From Tepidiphilus sp. J10 (GTDB lineage: Bacteria > Pseudomonadota > Gammaproteobacteria > Burkholderiales > Thiobacillaceae): a stretch of DNA of 54,008 nt. The position numbers and the translations under genes are program-made. The DNA lies in NCBI GenBank assembly GCA_945897865.1, contig CAMDHJ010000006.1, forward strand, positions 1 to 54,008, given 5' to 3'. Under the pieces are notes generated by a model. That model saw only the letters and a program-made list of their open reading frames with translations, was not told the origin of the DNA and made no database searches. Positions 26,270 through 34,855 of this stretch are shown in pieces; positions within the stretch are counted from its first letter, which is position 1, and every line of letters begins with the position of its first letter.

Positions 26270-27256
26270 TCAAAACTGAACCAGTACCGAACCCCAGGTG
26301 AATCCACCGCCAAAAGCTTCCATCAACACGCGTTCACCCGGTTTGATCTTTCCTTCGCGCATGGCCGTATCCAACGCCAGCGGAATCGAAGCTGCCGAGG
26401 TATTGCCATGCCGATCAACCGTGACCACGACATGGTCCATGCTCATACCCAGTTTTTTTGCTGTCGCCTGGATGATGCGGATATTGGCTTGATGTGGCAC
26501 CAGCCAATTGATGTCGGATTTCTGCAGGCCATTTGCCGCCAGTGTTTCATCGACTATCGCATCCAGCGTATTGACCGCCATTTTGAACACGGCGTTGCCG
26601 GACATGCGCATGTAGCACGCGCCTTCCTTTTTCAGCGACACGCCACCATCGACAAACAATAAATCCTGATAACGGCCATCGGCGTGCAAATGGGTCGCAA
26701 TGATTCCGGGCTGCTCGGATGCCTGCAGCACCACCGCGCCAGCGCCATCACCCCACAACATGCAGTTGCTGCGGTCATCCCAATCGGTAATCCGCGACAA
26801 GGTCTCAGCGCCAACGACCAGAGCAGTCTTGACCTGACCTGATCGGATGAACTGATCCGCCACCGAAACCGCATACACGAAACCGCTACAGACCGCTTGC
26901 ACGTCGAATGCCGGACAACCATTGGTAATGCCCAATTTAGCCTGAAGCACACATGCCGTACTGGGAAACACCCGATCCGAGGTGGTCGTGGCAACCACAA
27001 TCAAATCGATATCGCAGGCATCGATGCCTGCCGCTTCGAGCGCACTTTCGGCTGCTTTCTGGGCCAGATCACTGGTCAACTCGCCTTCTTCTGCGATGTG
27101 ACGCTCACGAATACCGGTCCGTTCAACAATCCACTGACTGGTGGTTTCTATCCGCTTTTCGAGTTCCGCATTGGTCAGAATGCGCGCCGGCAGATAACTG
27201 CCGGTACCCGTGATGCGGGAATAGATTCTGACCATGGGAGATGCAATCTGCGTCAA
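26270..27256 (-). CDS. fabH: 3-oxoacyl-ACP synthase III FabH
   Basis: 328 residues from TTG, or 321 from the first ATG (27235). Starts fatty-acid synthesis by condensing acetyl-CoA with malonyl-ACP. Cys-His-Asn triad: [23 protein letters not shown] and [11 protein letters not shown]. The TTG at 27256 is preferred: AAGGAG lies 7 nt upstream and TTGA overlaps the plsX stop, whereas the ATG at 27235 has no ribosome-binding site. The protein start [15 protein letters not shown] is compatible with either. Confidence 0.93.
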   Translation of the reverse strand: MTQIASPMVRIYSRITGTGSYLPARILTNAELEKRIETTSQWIVERTGIRERHIAEEGELTSDLAQKAAESALEAAGIDACDIDLIVVATTTSDRVFPSTACVLQAKLGITNGCPAFDVQAVCSGFVYAVSVADQFIRSGQVKTALVVGAETLSRITDWDDRSNCMLWGDGAGAVVLQASEQPGIIATHLHADGRYQDLLFVDGGVSLKKEGACYMRMSGNAVFKMAVNTLDAIVDETLAANGLQKSDINWLVPHQANIRIIQATAKKLGMSMDHVVVTVDRHGNTSAASIPLALDTAMREGKIKPGERVLMEAFGGGFTWGSVLVQF

Positions 27257-28299
27257 GCCAACTCTCCTTCTTCTGACCCGCCGTTGGGGAGATCATTGTG
27301 GACACCGACCTGATCGGCGATTCGGCGCAACAGACCACCACGCACTTCCTCGGCGGCCTTGTGAATAGCCTGTTCAAAAGAAAACACATCGGCGGAACCA
27401 TGACTTTTGATGATCACGCCGTCCAAACCAAGCAGGCTGGCGCCATTGTAGCGACGCGGATCAAGGTTTCGCTTGAAGGCACGCAACACCGGCCAGGAGA
27501 TCAGTCCAGCCAGGCGCGTAAGCGGGGTTCGCTTGAATTCACCACGCAAGCGTTCGCCTATCAGTTTGGCCAAGCCCTCTGAAGCCTTGAGTGCGACATT
27601 GCCGACAAAGCCATCGCACACCACGACATCAACAGTGCCCATGTAGATATCGTTGCCTTCCACATTACCGTAGAAATTGAGCCCACTGGCTCTCAGCAAT
27701 TCACCGGCCTGCTTGACCACATCATTACCCTTGATCTCTTCTTCGCCGATATTGAGCAGACCGATGCTGGGTCTGTCCTTATGTTCAATCGCTGAAACCA
27801 GCGCCGAGCCCATGATGGCGAATTGGCGCAGGTGCTCCGCCGAACAATCGACGTTCGCCCCCAGGTCCAGCATGTAGGTACGGCCGGTGCGGGAAGGCAA
27901 GGTTGAGGCGATGGCGGGACGATCGATACCAGGAAGCGTCTTCAGCACAAAACGGGACACAGCCATCAAGGCACCGGTATTGCCGGCCGAGACGCCAGCA
28001 TCCGCCTCTCCACGCTTGACGATGTCAGCTGTAACCCGCATTGAAGAATCTTTTTTGGTGCGCAAGGCAACCGGCAAAGAATCGTCCATTTTCACCACTT
28101 CGCTGGCGTGATGAACCCTCAGGCGTGTACCTGCAGCTGCTTTGTTGACCTTGAGTTCAGCGTGGATGGCGTCCGAAAGACCAACAAGAACAATGTTGAT
28201 ATCGGAATTTTTGCTCAGGAAGTCGAGCGCCGCCTTGACCGTCACATGGGGACCGTGGTCGCCCCCCATGGCATCAATTGCAATAGTGATTTCTCGCAT
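27253..28299 (-). CDS. plsX: Phosphate acyltransferase PlsX
   Basis: 348 residues. Makes acyl-phosphate from acyl-ACP for the first step of phospholipid synthesis. The N-terminal signature [18 protein letters not shown] is unmistakable, with [21 protein letters not shown] and [13 protein letters not shown] following. It overlaps fabH by 4 bp (TTGA) and lies 67 bp after rpmF. Confidence 0.96.
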   Translation of the reverse strand: MREITIAIDAMGGDHGPHVTVKAALDFLSKNSDINIVLVGLSDAIHAELKVNKAAAGTRLRVHHASEVVKMDDSLPVALRTKKDSSMRVTADIVKRGEADAGVSAGNTGALMAVSRFVLKTLPGIDRPAIASTLPSRTGRTYMLDLGANVDCSAEHLRQFAIMGSALVSAIEHKDRPSIGLLNIGEEEIKGNDVVKQAGELLRASGLNFYGNVEGNDIYMGTVDVVVCDGFVGNVALKASEGLAKLIGERLRGEFKRTPLTRLAGLISWPVLRAFKRNLDPRRYNGASLLGLDGVIIKSHGSADVFSFEQAIHKAAEEVRGGLLRRIADQVGVHNDLPNGGSEEGELA

Positions 28300-28366
28300 G
28301 AACGTTCAGCTAAAGGTAAACCAGCACGACGTGACTGGCTCATCTCAAGCTGAGCCGACGCGGAAA

Positions 28367-28552
28367 TTAGCTGTTATCAGCCTTGGTATTCAGCACTTTA
28401 CGGCCACGATAGAAACCGTTCGGGCTGATATGGTGACGCAGATGCATTTCACCCGTAGTCGGTTCAACCGCAGTCGGCGGCGTGGTCAGGAAATCGTGGG
28501 CACGATGCATGCCACGCTTGGAGGGGGATTTTTTATTCTGCTGAACAGCCAT
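28367..28552 (-). CDS. rpmF: Ribosomal protein L32
   Basis: 61 residues, basic, beginning [20 protein letters not shown] as in proteobacterial L32. AGGAG lies 7 nt before the ATG. The sequence has no zinc-binding cysteines, as in the zinc-free form. The order yceD-rpmF-plsX links ribosome assembly to lipid synthesis. Confidence 0.97.
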   Translation of the reverse strand: MAVQQNKKSPSKRGMHRAHDFLTTPPTAVEPTTGEMHLRHHISPNGFYRGRKVLNTKADNS

Positions 28553-28669
28553 GACGATCTCCTAAAAATCACTAAAACACTAAATACTTGAATTCAAAAA
28601 CTGCCGAACCATCAAAAAAACAACTCCGACAGGCAATACCAAACCCGATCAAGCTTCGTCGACCCGCGT

Positions 28670-29101
28670 CTAGCCAACTGGATCGCATTCACCTTCGGCA
28701 TGCATGGGCACCAGCGGAATGGCGAGCAGTATCTCGTCTTCAACCAGAACCGCCACATCTAATCCCGGGTCAGCAATCAACGCATCCAGCATGGGATCAA
28801 GTGACTCCCAACGCGCCAACTCAGCTTCGTTTCTAGCTACCGGCAAAACAGTGTCCAGATGCAACAATTCGGGATACGACGACATGCATAGCTGGCAGGT
28901 CAACCAGACTTTAGCTTCAACTTTCAGCTGAAGCGCCGGACGCCCCGAAGCCAAAACGCCATCAATCTGGTATTGCACTGCAGCATCATCTGCCCTCAAA
29001 CTATCGCTCAAACGCGGCAACTCTTCGACGCGCAAACTGCCCTTCAGGCTCTCGCCAGACTTGGCAAACTGCAGGCTGTCAAAGGGTCTCCGTGCAAACA
29101 T
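28670..29101 (-). CDS. yceD: DUF177/YceD family protein
   Basis: 143 residues. YceD proteins precede rpmF throughout bacteria and have a role linked to 23S rRNA/50S assembly in some species. The pattern here is LQLKVEAKVWLTCQLCM (one CxxC pair), an acidic centre and VLVEDEILLAIPLVPMH. The second cysteine pair found in some members is absent. It is the first gene of the operon, with a near-consensus promoter ending only about 10 bp before the ATG. Confidence 0.9.
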   Translation of the reverse strand: MFARRPFDSLQFAKSGESLKGSLRVEELPRLSDSLRADDAAVQYQIDGVLASGRPALQLKVEAKVWLTCQLCMSSYPELLHLDTVLPVARNEAELARWESLDPMLDALIADPGLDVAVLVEDEILLAIPLVPMHAEGECDPVG

Positions 29102-29110
29102 AAGCCGGAA

Positions 29111-29139
29111 ATGTTAAGCTGCACGGCTGTTTTTGTCAA
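29111..29139 (-). promoter_or_regulatory. Predicted sigma-70 promoter of the yceD-fab operon
   Basis: On the minus strand TTGACA (29139-29134) is a perfect -35, followed by a 17-bp spacer and TAACAT (29116-29111) as -10. The predicted transcription start would fall at about 29104-29105, only 3-4 nt before the yceD ATG at 29101, giving an almost leaderless mRNA. The 66-bp gap to the divergent pycA leaves little other room. Confidence 0.6.
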
Positions 29140-29167
29140 AGACAACGCCACTTTCTAAGGTCAAAGC

Positions 29168-30586
29168 GTGATCAGGAAAATACTCATCGCAAACCGAGGT
29201 GAAATCGCGGTTCGGATTGTTCGGGCATGCAAGGAAATGGGCATCAAAGCGGTGGCCATTTATACCGACGCCGACCGGCATGGTCTCCATGTCAAAAAGG
29301 CCGATACCGCCTTCAATATTGGCTCTGACCCTGTTCTGGGCTATCTCAATGCCCACAACATCGTGAATCTGGCTGTTGCATCGGGTTGCGACGCCTTGCA
29401 TCCAGGGTATGGCTTCCTGTCGGAAAACCCGGTCCTGGCTGAAGTTTGTGCCCGGCGAGGCATCAAATTCATCGGCCCCTCCGCCAAAGTCATCACTCAG
29501 ATGGGCGACAAGATCCAGGCGCGTCTGGCCATGATCAAGGCCGGCATTCCAGTCATTCCAGGCTCTGACCACAACCTGGAAAATGCAGAAGAAGCGCTCA
29601 AACTGGCCAAAAAGATCGGCTACCCGATCATGCTGAAGGCGACCAACGGCGGCGGCGGACGCGGCATTCGACGCTGTGATTCGGACGAAGAACTGGTCAA
29701 CAACTATGTTCGCGTCGTCTCGGAAGCGAGCAAGGCATTCGGCAAGCCGGAAGTCTTCATGGAGAAATGCGTCGTCAATCCGAAGCACATCGAAGTGCAG
29801 ATCATCGGTGACAGCCACGGCAACTGCGTCCACCTGTTTGAACGCGACTGCTCGATCCAGCGGCGCAACCAGAAGCTGATCGAAATCGCCCCGTCGCCAC
29901 AATTGACGGAAGCACAACGCGAATACATCGGCAAGCTGGCGGTGCGCGCAGCAAAAGCTGTGGGCTACGAAAACGCCGGCACCGTCGAATTCCTGCTCGA
30001 TTCGGACAATCAGTTCTACTTCATGGAAATGAACACCCGTTTGCAGGTCGAACACACGGTGACCGAAACCATCACCGGTATCGACATTGTTCAGGAGCAG
30101 ATCCGCATCACCGACGGCCTGCCGCTGCAATACAAACAAGATGAGATACACCACCGTGGTTTTGCGATGGAATTCCGGATCAATGCGGAAGACCCGAAAA
30201 ACAGCTTTCTCCCCAGTTTTGGCCGCATCACGCGTTATTACGCTCCTGGCGGCCCCGGTGTGCGGACCGATGCGGCGATGTATTCCGGCTACACCATTCC
30301 GCCCTATTACGATTCCATGTGCGCCAAGTTGACGGTCTGGGCACTGACCTGGGAAGGCGTCATCGAGCGGGGTCGGCGTTCGCTGGATGACATGGGCGTG
30401 TATGGCGTCAAAACCACCATCCCCTACTACCAGGAAATTCTGCTCAATGAGCAATTCCGGACCGGCCGCTTCAACACCAGCTTTGTCGAATCGCACCCGG
30501 AACTGCTCAATTATGCCGTGCGCCAACCGCCGGAAATGAAAGCAGCGGCAATCTCGGCCGCAATCGCCGCTCATCTGGGCATTTGA
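29168..30586 (+). CDS. pycA: Pyruvate carboxylase subunit A (biotin carboxylase)
   Basis: 472 residues, AccC-type ATP-grasp biotin carboxylase: IRKILIANRGEIAVRI, HPGYGFLSEN, KATNGGGGRGIR, ERDCSIQRRNQK and FMEMNTRLQVEHTVTE. It carboxylates biotin using ATP and bicarbonate. The next gene encodes a carboxyltransferase with a biotin domain, so this is the A subunit of a two-subunit pyruvate carboxylase, not the accC of acetyl-CoA carboxylase (which normally pairs with accB). The GTG at 29168 has AAGG upstream. Confidence 0.85.
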   Translation: MIRKILIANRGEIAVRIVRACKEMGIKAVAIYTDADRHGLHVKKADTAFNIGSDPVLGYLNAHNIVNLAVASGCDALHPGYGFLSENPVLAEVCARRGIKFIGPSAKVITQMGDKIQARLAMIKAGIPVIPGSDHNLENAEEALKLAKKIGYPIMLKATNGGGGRGIRRCDSDEELVNNYVRVVSEASKAFGKPEVFMEKCVVNPKHIEVQIIGDSHGNCVHLFERDCSIQRRNQKLIEIAPSPQLTEAQREYIGKLAVRAAKAVGYENAGTVEFLLDSDNQFYFMEMNTRLQVEHTVTETITGIDIVQEQIRITDGLPLQYKQDEIHHRGFAMEFRINAEDPKNSFLPSFGRITRYYAPGGPGVRTDAAMYSGYTIPPYYDSMCAKLTVWALTWEGVIERGRRSLDDMGVYGVKTTIPYYQEILLNEQFRTGRFNTSFVESHPELLNYAVRQPPEMKAAAISAAIAAHLGI

Positions 30587-30635
30587 AACAGGCTGAATTC
30601 AGCCCTCGCATCGTCAGATTTACAAGGAAGCCACG

Positions 30636-32498
30636 ATGACTCAAGTCAAGATCACCGAACTGGTGCTGCGCGATGGACATCAGTCCCTGATCGCTACCCG
30701 CATGCGCACTGAAGACATGCTGCCGATCTGCAGCAAGCTCGATAACGTGGGTTTCTGGTCGCTCGAAGCCTGGGGCGGCGCCACCTTCGACGCCTGCGTC
30801 CGCTTTCTCAAGGAAGACCCGTGGGAACGGCTGCGCAAACTGCGTCGCGCACTGCCCAATTCGCGCATCCAGATGCTGCTACGCGGCCAGAACCTGCTCG
30901 GCTATCGGCATTATCCAGACGATCTCGTACGCGCTTTTGTGCAGAAGTCGGCTGATAACGGCGTTGACGTTTTCCGCGTCTTTGATGCCATGAACGATCT
31001 ACGCAACATGAAGGTTTCCATCGAAGCGGTGAAAGCCGCCGGCAAACACGCAGAAGGTACGCTGTCCTACACCACCAGCCCGGTGCACAACATCGACTAT
31101 TTCGTGTCGATGGCGCGCCAGCTCGAAGCCATGGGTAGCGACACCATTGCGGTCAAGGACATGGCCGGCCTGTTGACGCCTTTCACCACAGCAGAACTGG
31201 TCAAGGCGCTGAAGGAAAAGATTTCCATCCCGATCCACCTGCACAGCCACGCCACTTCCGGCTTGGCCAGCATGACGCACATGAAGGGCGTGGAAGCCGG
31301 TGCGGTGATGATCGACACCTGCATTTCCGCGTTCTCGGAAGGCGCCAGCCACCCGACCACCGAAAGCCTGGTTGCCGCCTTCGCCGGTACGGAATACGAC
31401 ACCGGCATCAATCTGATCAAACTGCAGGAAATCGCCGCCTACTTCAAGGAAGTACGCAAAAAATACTGGCAGTTCGAGATGAAAGGCCAGCAGGTCGATA
31501 CCCGCATCCTGGTTTCGCAAGTACCCGGCGGTATGATCTCGAATCTGGTCAATCAGCTGAAGGAACAGGGCGCGCTTGATCGCATGGACGAAGTGCTCGC
31601 AGAAATTCCGCGCGTGCGTGAAGACCTCGGCTTCCCGCCGCTGGTGACGCCCACCTCGCAGATCGTCGGCACCCAGGCCGTGTTGAACGTGCTGACCGGT
31701 GGCCGCTACAAATCGGTCACCAACGAAGTCAAGAACTATCTGCTCGGTCGCTACGGCGCCGCCCCCGGCCAGGTCAACGAAGAAGTCAAAAAATTGGCGG
31801 TCGGCGATCAGGAAGTCATCACCTGTCGCCCGGCCGACCAGCTCTCCGACGAACTCGACAAATTGCGCGGCGAAGCCGAAGGCCTGGCAAAGTCGGATGA
31901 AGACGTGCTGACCTACGCGATGTTCCCTGATCTCGGCCGCACCTTCCTGCTCGAACGTGCCGGTGGCGCGCTGACCCCGGAACCGCTGTTGCCGCCGGAA
32001 GCCAAACTGGCCACTGCCTGCCCGGCGGTGTTTGCACCGAGCGAATTCAACGTCACCCTGCATGGCGAGACCTATCACATCCGCATCAAGGGCACCGGCC
32101 AGGCAGGCGATGGTCAGCGCCCCTTCTATGTGCACGTCGATGGTGTCGCAGAAGAAGTGCTGCTGGAAGCGCTGGATGAAGTCGAAGTTACGCCTGGCTC
32201 CAGCGCACCTCGCAAGACAACAGGCAGCAAAGCGAATGCGTCAGGCGGCAGCAAACAGCGGCCGCGCCCGACCCACGCCGGTTGCGTCACCACCGCCATG
32301 CCGGGCGCCATCGTTGACGTCAAGGTCAAGGTGGGAGACAAGATCAAAGCCGGCGATGGCGTACTGGTCATCGAGGCGATGAAGATGGAGAACGAAGTCC
32401 AATCGCCAGTAACTGGAATCGTCATCGGCGTGCATGTCGCCAAGGGCGATCAGGTCACACCCGACCAGGTGCTGGTGGAGATTCAGCCGGAAGCCTGA
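30636..32498 (+). CDS. pycB: Pyruvate carboxylase subunit B / OadA-like carboxyltransferase
   Basis: 620 residues. N-terminal carboxyltransferase TIM barrel (LVLRDGHQSLIATRMR, then WGGATFDAC), a conserved PYC_OADA middle domain, an Ala/Ser/Gly/Lys-rich linker (about residues 525-550) and a C-terminal biotinyl domain with VIEAMKMENEV. With pycA it converts pyruvate to oxaloacetate. OadA of the sodium-pumping decarboxylase is similar, but no oadB or oadG membrane genes are nearby and a biotin carboxylase subunit is, which supports anaplerotic pyruvate carboxylase. AAGGA precedes the ATG. Confidence 0.87.
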   Translation: MTQVKITELVLRDGHQSLIATRMRTEDMLPICSKLDNVGFWSLEAWGGATFDACVRFLKEDPWERLRKLRRALPNSRIQMLLRGQNLLGYRHYPDDLVRAFVQKSADNGVDVFRVFDAMNDLRNMKVSIEAVKAAGKHAEGTLSYTTSPVHNIDYFVSMARQLEAMGSDTIAVKDMAGLLTPFTTAELVKALKEKISIPIHLHSHATSGLASMTHMKGVEAGAVMIDTCISAFSEGASHPTTESLVAAFAGTEYDTGINLIKLQEIAAYFKEVRKKYWQFEMKGQQVDTRILVSQVPGGMISNLVNQLKEQGALDRMDEVLAEIPRVREDLGFPPLVTPTSQIVGTQAVLNVLTGGRYKSVTNEVKNYLLGRYGAAPGQVNEEVKKLAVGDQEVITCRPADQLSDELDKLRGEAEGLAKSDEDVLTYAMFPDLGRTFLLERAGGALTPEPLLPPEAKLATACPAVFAPSEFNVTLHGETYHIRIKGTGQAGDGQRPFYVHVDGVAEEVLLEALDEVEVTPGSSAPRKTTGSKANASGGSKQRPRPTHAGCVTTAMPGAIVDVKVKVGDKIKAGDGVLVIEAMKMENEVQSPVTGIVIGVHVAKGDQVTPDQVLVEIQPEA

Positions 32499-32625
32499 TG
32501 TGTGAAATGTGAAACGAGACTTGCCGCTGCGCGGCTCAGGTGAAACGTGAACACCCCCACGCCAAACCTTTCACGTTTCACGTTTCACGTTTCACCAGCG
32601 GCGCAGCTGCATCACCTTTCACACA
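32499..32625. repeat. Heptamer palindromic repeat element B (pycB-maf)
   Basis: Four consecutive 7-bp units TTTCACG lie at 32569-32596 (last base C in the final unit). The left arm has the inverted sequence GGTGAAACGTGAA (32539-32551) and GTGAAATGTGAAAC (32502-32515). Outside these the arms continue to match: GCTGCGC on the left, GCGCAGC on the right, and GTGTGAAA at the left end against TTTCACAC at the right end. The core is CACCCCCACGCC. It fills the gap between pycB and maf. Confidence 0.82.
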
Positions 32626-32632
32626 ACACCCC

Positions 32633-33229
32633 ATGCACCTCGTTCTCGCCTCCACCTCCCCTTACCGCCGCGAGCTGCTCGCACGGCTGGGCGTCCCATT
32701 CGACGTCGCTGCGCCGGATGTCGATGAAACACCGCTGACCGGAGAATCGCCGGATGAGACCGCGCAACGCTTGTCGGTATTGAAAGCGCAAGCCGTAGCG
32801 GTGAACTTCCCCGATGCACTGATCATCGGCTCCGATCAGGTCGCGCTGCTGGAAGGCGAACAACTCGGCAAACCAGGCAACTTCGACAATGCCTTTGCGC
32901 AACTCAAACGCATGCGCGGCAAGGCGCTGGAATTCCACACCGCGCTGACCCTGCTCAACGCCAGAACCGGCCGCACGCAAACTGCCAACGTGACGGTGCG
33001 CTTGGTCATGCGCGAATACAGTGACGCCCAGATCGCCGCCTACCTGAACAAGGACCAGCCCTACAACTGCTGTGGCAGCGCCAAGAGCGAGTCGCTTGGC
33101 ATCGCCTTGATCGCGCGTTTCGAAACCGAGGATCCGAATGCGCTGGTCGGCCTGCCGCTGATCAAACTGACTGAAATGCTGGCCAACGAAGGTCTGGACG
33201 TATTGACGTGGCCGGCATCCTCTACCTGA
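32633..33229 (+). CDS. Maf family nucleotide pyrophosphatase (YceF-like)
   Basis: 198 residues. Maf proteins hydrolyse modified or canonical nucleotides; the YceF subgroup prefers 7-methyl-GTP. Signature LVLASTSPYRRELLARLG, then FDVAAPDVDET, IIGSDQVALLEGE and CCGSAKSESLGIAL. The start is the ATG at 32633; a longer reading from 32540 would translate the repeat element upstream. YceF is often encoded near yceD-rpmF, which are about 3.5 kb away here. The 3-prime end overlaps the methyltransferase by 22 bp. Confidence 0.88.
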   Translation: MHLVLASTSPYRRELLARLGVPFDVAAPDVDETPLTGESPDETAQRLSVLKAQAVAVNFPDALIIGSDQVALLEGEQLGKPGNFDNAFAQLKRMRGKALEFHTALTLLNARTGRTQTANVTVRLVMREYSDAQIAAYLNKDQPYNCCGSAKSESLGIALIARFETEDPNALVGLPLIKLTEMLANEGLDVLTWPASST

Positions 33230-33999
33230 TCCCGACGCCGCTCGGCGAAGCTGGCAACACCTCTTCTGGCAACACTACTTCCGGCAATCCCTCCGCGCTC
33301 AGCCACGTTCTGCCGGAAGAAACCCGCCGCATCGCCGCCGGGCTGACTCACTTCATCGTCGAACAAGCCAAGACCGCGCGTGCTTTCCTGAAGCAACTCC
33401 CGACCAGCACGCCGATTCAGCAACTCACGCTGCGGGAACTGAACGAACACACCCCGGCCAGCGAACTGGAAACGTTGATCGCCCCACTGCTGGCAGGGCA
33501 GGACGTCGGTCTGATCTCGGAAGCCGGCTGCCCGGCAGTCGCCGACCCGGGCGCGAATCTGGTCCGCCTGGCGCATCAACACGGCATCCGGGTACGCCCG
33601 TTGACCGGTCCCTCCTCGATATTGCTGGCGCTGATGGGCTCAGGCCTGGTCGGCCAACGCTTCGCCTTTCATGGTTATCTGCCGGCAAAAGCGGACGAAC
33701 GCACAACCGCATTACGCGAACTGGAACGGCGCGCGCAGAAAGAAGATGCCGCGCAGGTCTTCATCGAAACGCCCTACCGCAACCAAGCCATGCTGGACAG
33801 CATTCTCGCCAGTTGCCAAGCCGACACGTTGCTCACCCTAGCCTGCGATCTGACACTGGATAGCGAATACCTGATCACCCGCCCTGTTTCAGGCTGGCGC
33901 AAGCAGCAACCCGACATCCAGAAACGGCCTACCGTATTTCTGCTCTACGTCCCCAGCCAGCCAACGCCTCGTCAGAACCTCTCGCGTACCCGCAAGTAG
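33208..33999 (+). CDS. SAM-dependent methyltransferase, RsmI/tetrapyrrole-methylase fold
   Basis: 263 residues from a GTG that overlaps maf by 22 bp. GILYLIPTPLGE, LISEAGCPAVADPGANLV, RPLTGPSSILLALMGSGL, FHGYLPAK and VFIETPYRN match the RsmI-like branch of the tetrapyrrole methylase fold, which O-methylates C1402 of 16S rRNA. It diverges enough from RsmI that it is likely the paralogue encoded beside maf in betaproteobacteria; its substrate is unknown. Residues 17-29 are a Gly/Asn/Thr/Ser insert encoded by a 15-bp tandem repeat. The 3-prime end overlaps ligE on the other strand by 28 bp. Confidence 0.8.
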   Translation: MAGILYLIPTPLGEAGNTSSGNTTSGNPSALSHVLPEETRRIAAGLTHFIVEQAKTARAFLKQLPTSTPIQQLTLRELNEHTPASELETLIAPLLAGQDVGLISEAGCPAVADPGANLVRLAHQHGIRVRPLTGPSSILLALMGSGLVGQRFAFHGYLPAKADERTTALRELERRAQKEDAAQVFIETPYRNQAMLDSILASCQADTLLTLACDLTLDSEYLITRPVSGWRKQQPDIQKRPTVFLLYVPSQPTPRQNLSRTRK

Positions 34000-34838
34000 C
34001 TGGCGAAACGCGGCAAGCCATTTGAATTCAATTCGCGATAACGATAGGTCACCAACACGCCAATAGCAGGCGGGTTACGCCGGACTGCGTCGCTGAAGCC
34101 GGTGCCCAGGCTGAAACGCTTGCCATCCGGGGTTTCCAGACGCAACGCACCGAGCATGCCGAGGTACTTTCCCTTTCCCGGCAGATGCGCGATCACCCGT
34201 GCTTCCGCATCCAGCCAAGGTTTCAGCTTGAACAGAATTTCGCCCCGGCCAGTTGCGTAAGGCGCATTCGCCTGATGCAGCATCAAACCTTCACCGCGTT
34301 GCTTCAGCACTGCCTCCAGCCGTTGCTGAAGCTCAACCCGATCTGACACACGAAACTGATCAATGACCTGCAACCAGGGTATCTGGGCCTTGGCGACAAT
34401 GGCCTGCATCTGTTCGATGCGTTGGCTGAATGTGCCGGGTGCATCAGGCAGTTCAAACAGCATGTAGCGCACTTGCCGCCATTCCGACTCATCCGGCTGC
34501 AGCCGGCGCACGATGCCGGATAGTCGGTCGAACTCGCCGCGCGCCAACCAGAGTTCGCCATCCAGGGGTTGCGCGGGGAAATTCGCCGTGAACCAAACCG
34601 GCGCGGCGATCAGACCACCGCTGTGAAAACGTAGTTCCTTGCCGTTCCAGATCGCACGCACACCATCCAGCTTTTCGCTGACCCAATACTGCGCAACATC
34701 AATTTGGTCCGGCAACACGCTGGCCAGCAAGAGAGGCGGCGCTAACGGCTCGGTTTCATTGGCTTGAGCAAATGGCAGCGCCAAAAACACGAATAGAAAC
34801 AGGGAAGTCAGCCACCGGTACAACATGTTCTGCCCCAT
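33972..34838 (-). CDS. ligE: Exported ATP-dependent DNA ligase (LigE type)
   Basis: 288 residues. A signal peptide (about 1-26, ending PFAQA) precedes a minimal ATP-dependent ligase. The adenylated lysine is K56 in SEKLDGVRAIW (motif I, KxDG). Further motifs are DGELWLARGEF, EGLMLHQ and LFKLKPW, followed by an OB-fold region ending RFASYLRVRERF. There is no N-terminal DNA-binding domain, as in Lig E. Such ligases are thought to seal DNA in the periplasm, possibly during uptake. The start may be M1 at 34838 or M5 at 34826. It lies 17 bp downstream of cysM. Confidence 0.87.
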   Translation of the reverse strand: MGQNMLYRWLTSLFLFVFLALPFAQANETEPLAPPLLLASVLPDQIDVAQYWVSEKLDGVRAIWNGKELRFHSGGLIAAPVWFTANFPAQPLDGELWLARGEFDRLSGIVRRLQPDESEWRQVRYMLFELPDAPGTFSQRIEQMQAIVAKAQIPWLQVIDQFRVSDRVELQQRLEAVLKQRGEGLMLHQANAPYATGRGEILFKLKPWLDAEARVIAHLPGKGKYLGMLGALRLETPDGKRFSLGTGFSDAVRRNPPAIGVLVTYRYRELNSNGLPRFASYLRVRERF

Positions 34839-34855
34839 GCTTCGGCCGCTCCGCT

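Noticed and set aside
30999-32135. Long minus-strand frame opposite pycB
   Set aside because: Composition typical of a codon shadow and no motif; pycB on the other strand is certain.
30636-32498. Sodium-pumping oxaloacetate decarboxylase alpha subunit
   Set aside because: No oadB or oadG nearby, while a biotin carboxylase subunit is directly upstream.
32499-32625. Possible CRISPR array
   Set aside because: Units are 7 bp, contiguous and inverted between arms; there are no spacers and no cas genes.
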